From contig DDLZ01000089.1 in NCBI GenBank assembly GCA_002340405.1, positions 1-7,355 on the forward strand: DNA of 7,355 nucleotides, in the 5' to 3' direction. This DNA is from Bacteroidales bacterium UBA2559. Its GTDB lineage: Bacteria > Bacteroidota > Bacteroidia > Bacteroidales > Bacteroidaceae. The position numbers and the translations under genes are program-made. Position 1 is the first letter of the stretch, and each line of letters begins with the position of its first letter. This document shows positions 7,168 through 7,355 of the stretch, piece after piece. Below the pieces are notes generated by a model. The model was not told where the DNA came from. It did not search any database and saw only the letters and a program-made list of their open reading frames with translations.

Positions 7168-7355
7168 TTACATCACGTTAAGGATCTGTTCTTTTATCTG
7201 TTCCAGCTCATCCTTCATTCTGACCACTATGTTCTGCATTTCGGCATGGTTGCTCTTGCTTCCCAGGGTGTTGATTTCGCGGCCCATCTCTTGTGCAATG
7301 AATCCCAGTTTTTTCCCCTGGCCGCAGTCTTCCTCAAGCGTTGTGATAAAATAGT
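7168..7355 (-). CDS. yicC: YicC/YloC family protein, C-terminal part only
   Basis: Only the last 61 residues are visible, cut by the window's right edge. The first full codon on the minus strand is at 7353 and the stop TAA is at 7170-7168. The peptide contains GKKLGFIAQEMGREINTLGS, SKSNHAEMQNIVV and KDELEQIKEQILNV. This matches the conserved YicC C-terminal region, whose pattern is GKKLDFxxQEMxREINTLGSKS...KxELExIREQxxN. Members are about 290 residues, so some four fifths lie outside. E. coli YicC is reported as an endoribonuclease that helps degrade the small RNA RyhB; whether this holds in Bacteroidota is unknown. It precedes gmk by one base. Neighbouring yicC (or yloC) and gmk is a common bacterial arrangement, which supports the call. 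Confidence 0.93.
   Translation of the reverse strand, partial: YFITTLEEDCGQGKKLGFIAQEMGREINTLGSKSNHAEMQNIVVRMKDELEQIKEQILNVM

Overview
The window comes from a member of the Bacteroidota, most likely the order Bacteroidales. The main evidence is a side-by-side porU-porV pair, two components of the type IX secretion system (T9SS), which is confined to this phylum. Weak or absent Shine-Dalgarno sequences and signal peptides cut before Gln (TA|QNG, PA|QKE) fit this. Base composition and codon style look uniform across the window, and I see no mobile element, RNA gene, CRISPR array or sign of recent transfer.

Left block, plus strand (1-6029): the 3' part of a fumarylacetoacetate hydrolase (FAH) family gene, then porU (C25 gingipain-like sortase), porV (outer-membrane shuttle protein) and ispF (isoprenoid precursor synthesis). 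Gaps are 1, 34 and 3 bases, so this looks like one transcription unit. As I recall, Porphyromonas gingivalis has the same order (PG0025-PG0028). PorV delivers C-terminal-domain (CTD) bearing cargo to PorU, which removes the CTD and attaches the cargo to surface lipopolysaccharide. FAH and IspF are cytoplasmic metabolic enzymes with no obvious role in this.

Right block, minus strand (7355-6026): the 3' end of a yicC-family gene, then gmk (guanylate kinase) and nadD (nicotinate mononucleotide adenylyltransferase). They are packed with a 1-base gap and an 8-base overlap, again one operon. Two of them supply basic nucleotide cofactors; YicC is linked to RNA turnover.

The blocks converge, and the stop codons of ispF and nadD overlap by 4 bases, leaving no room for an intergenic terminator. 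The only non-coding stretch longer than 3 bases is the 34-base porU-porV gap. There is no gene-free stretch of 300 bases. I found no convincing undescribed system. The points most worth a second look are the overlapping convergent stops, the unusual NadD C-terminal motif, the forced TTG start of porU, and the conserved but unexplained linkage of metabolic genes to the T9SS pair.
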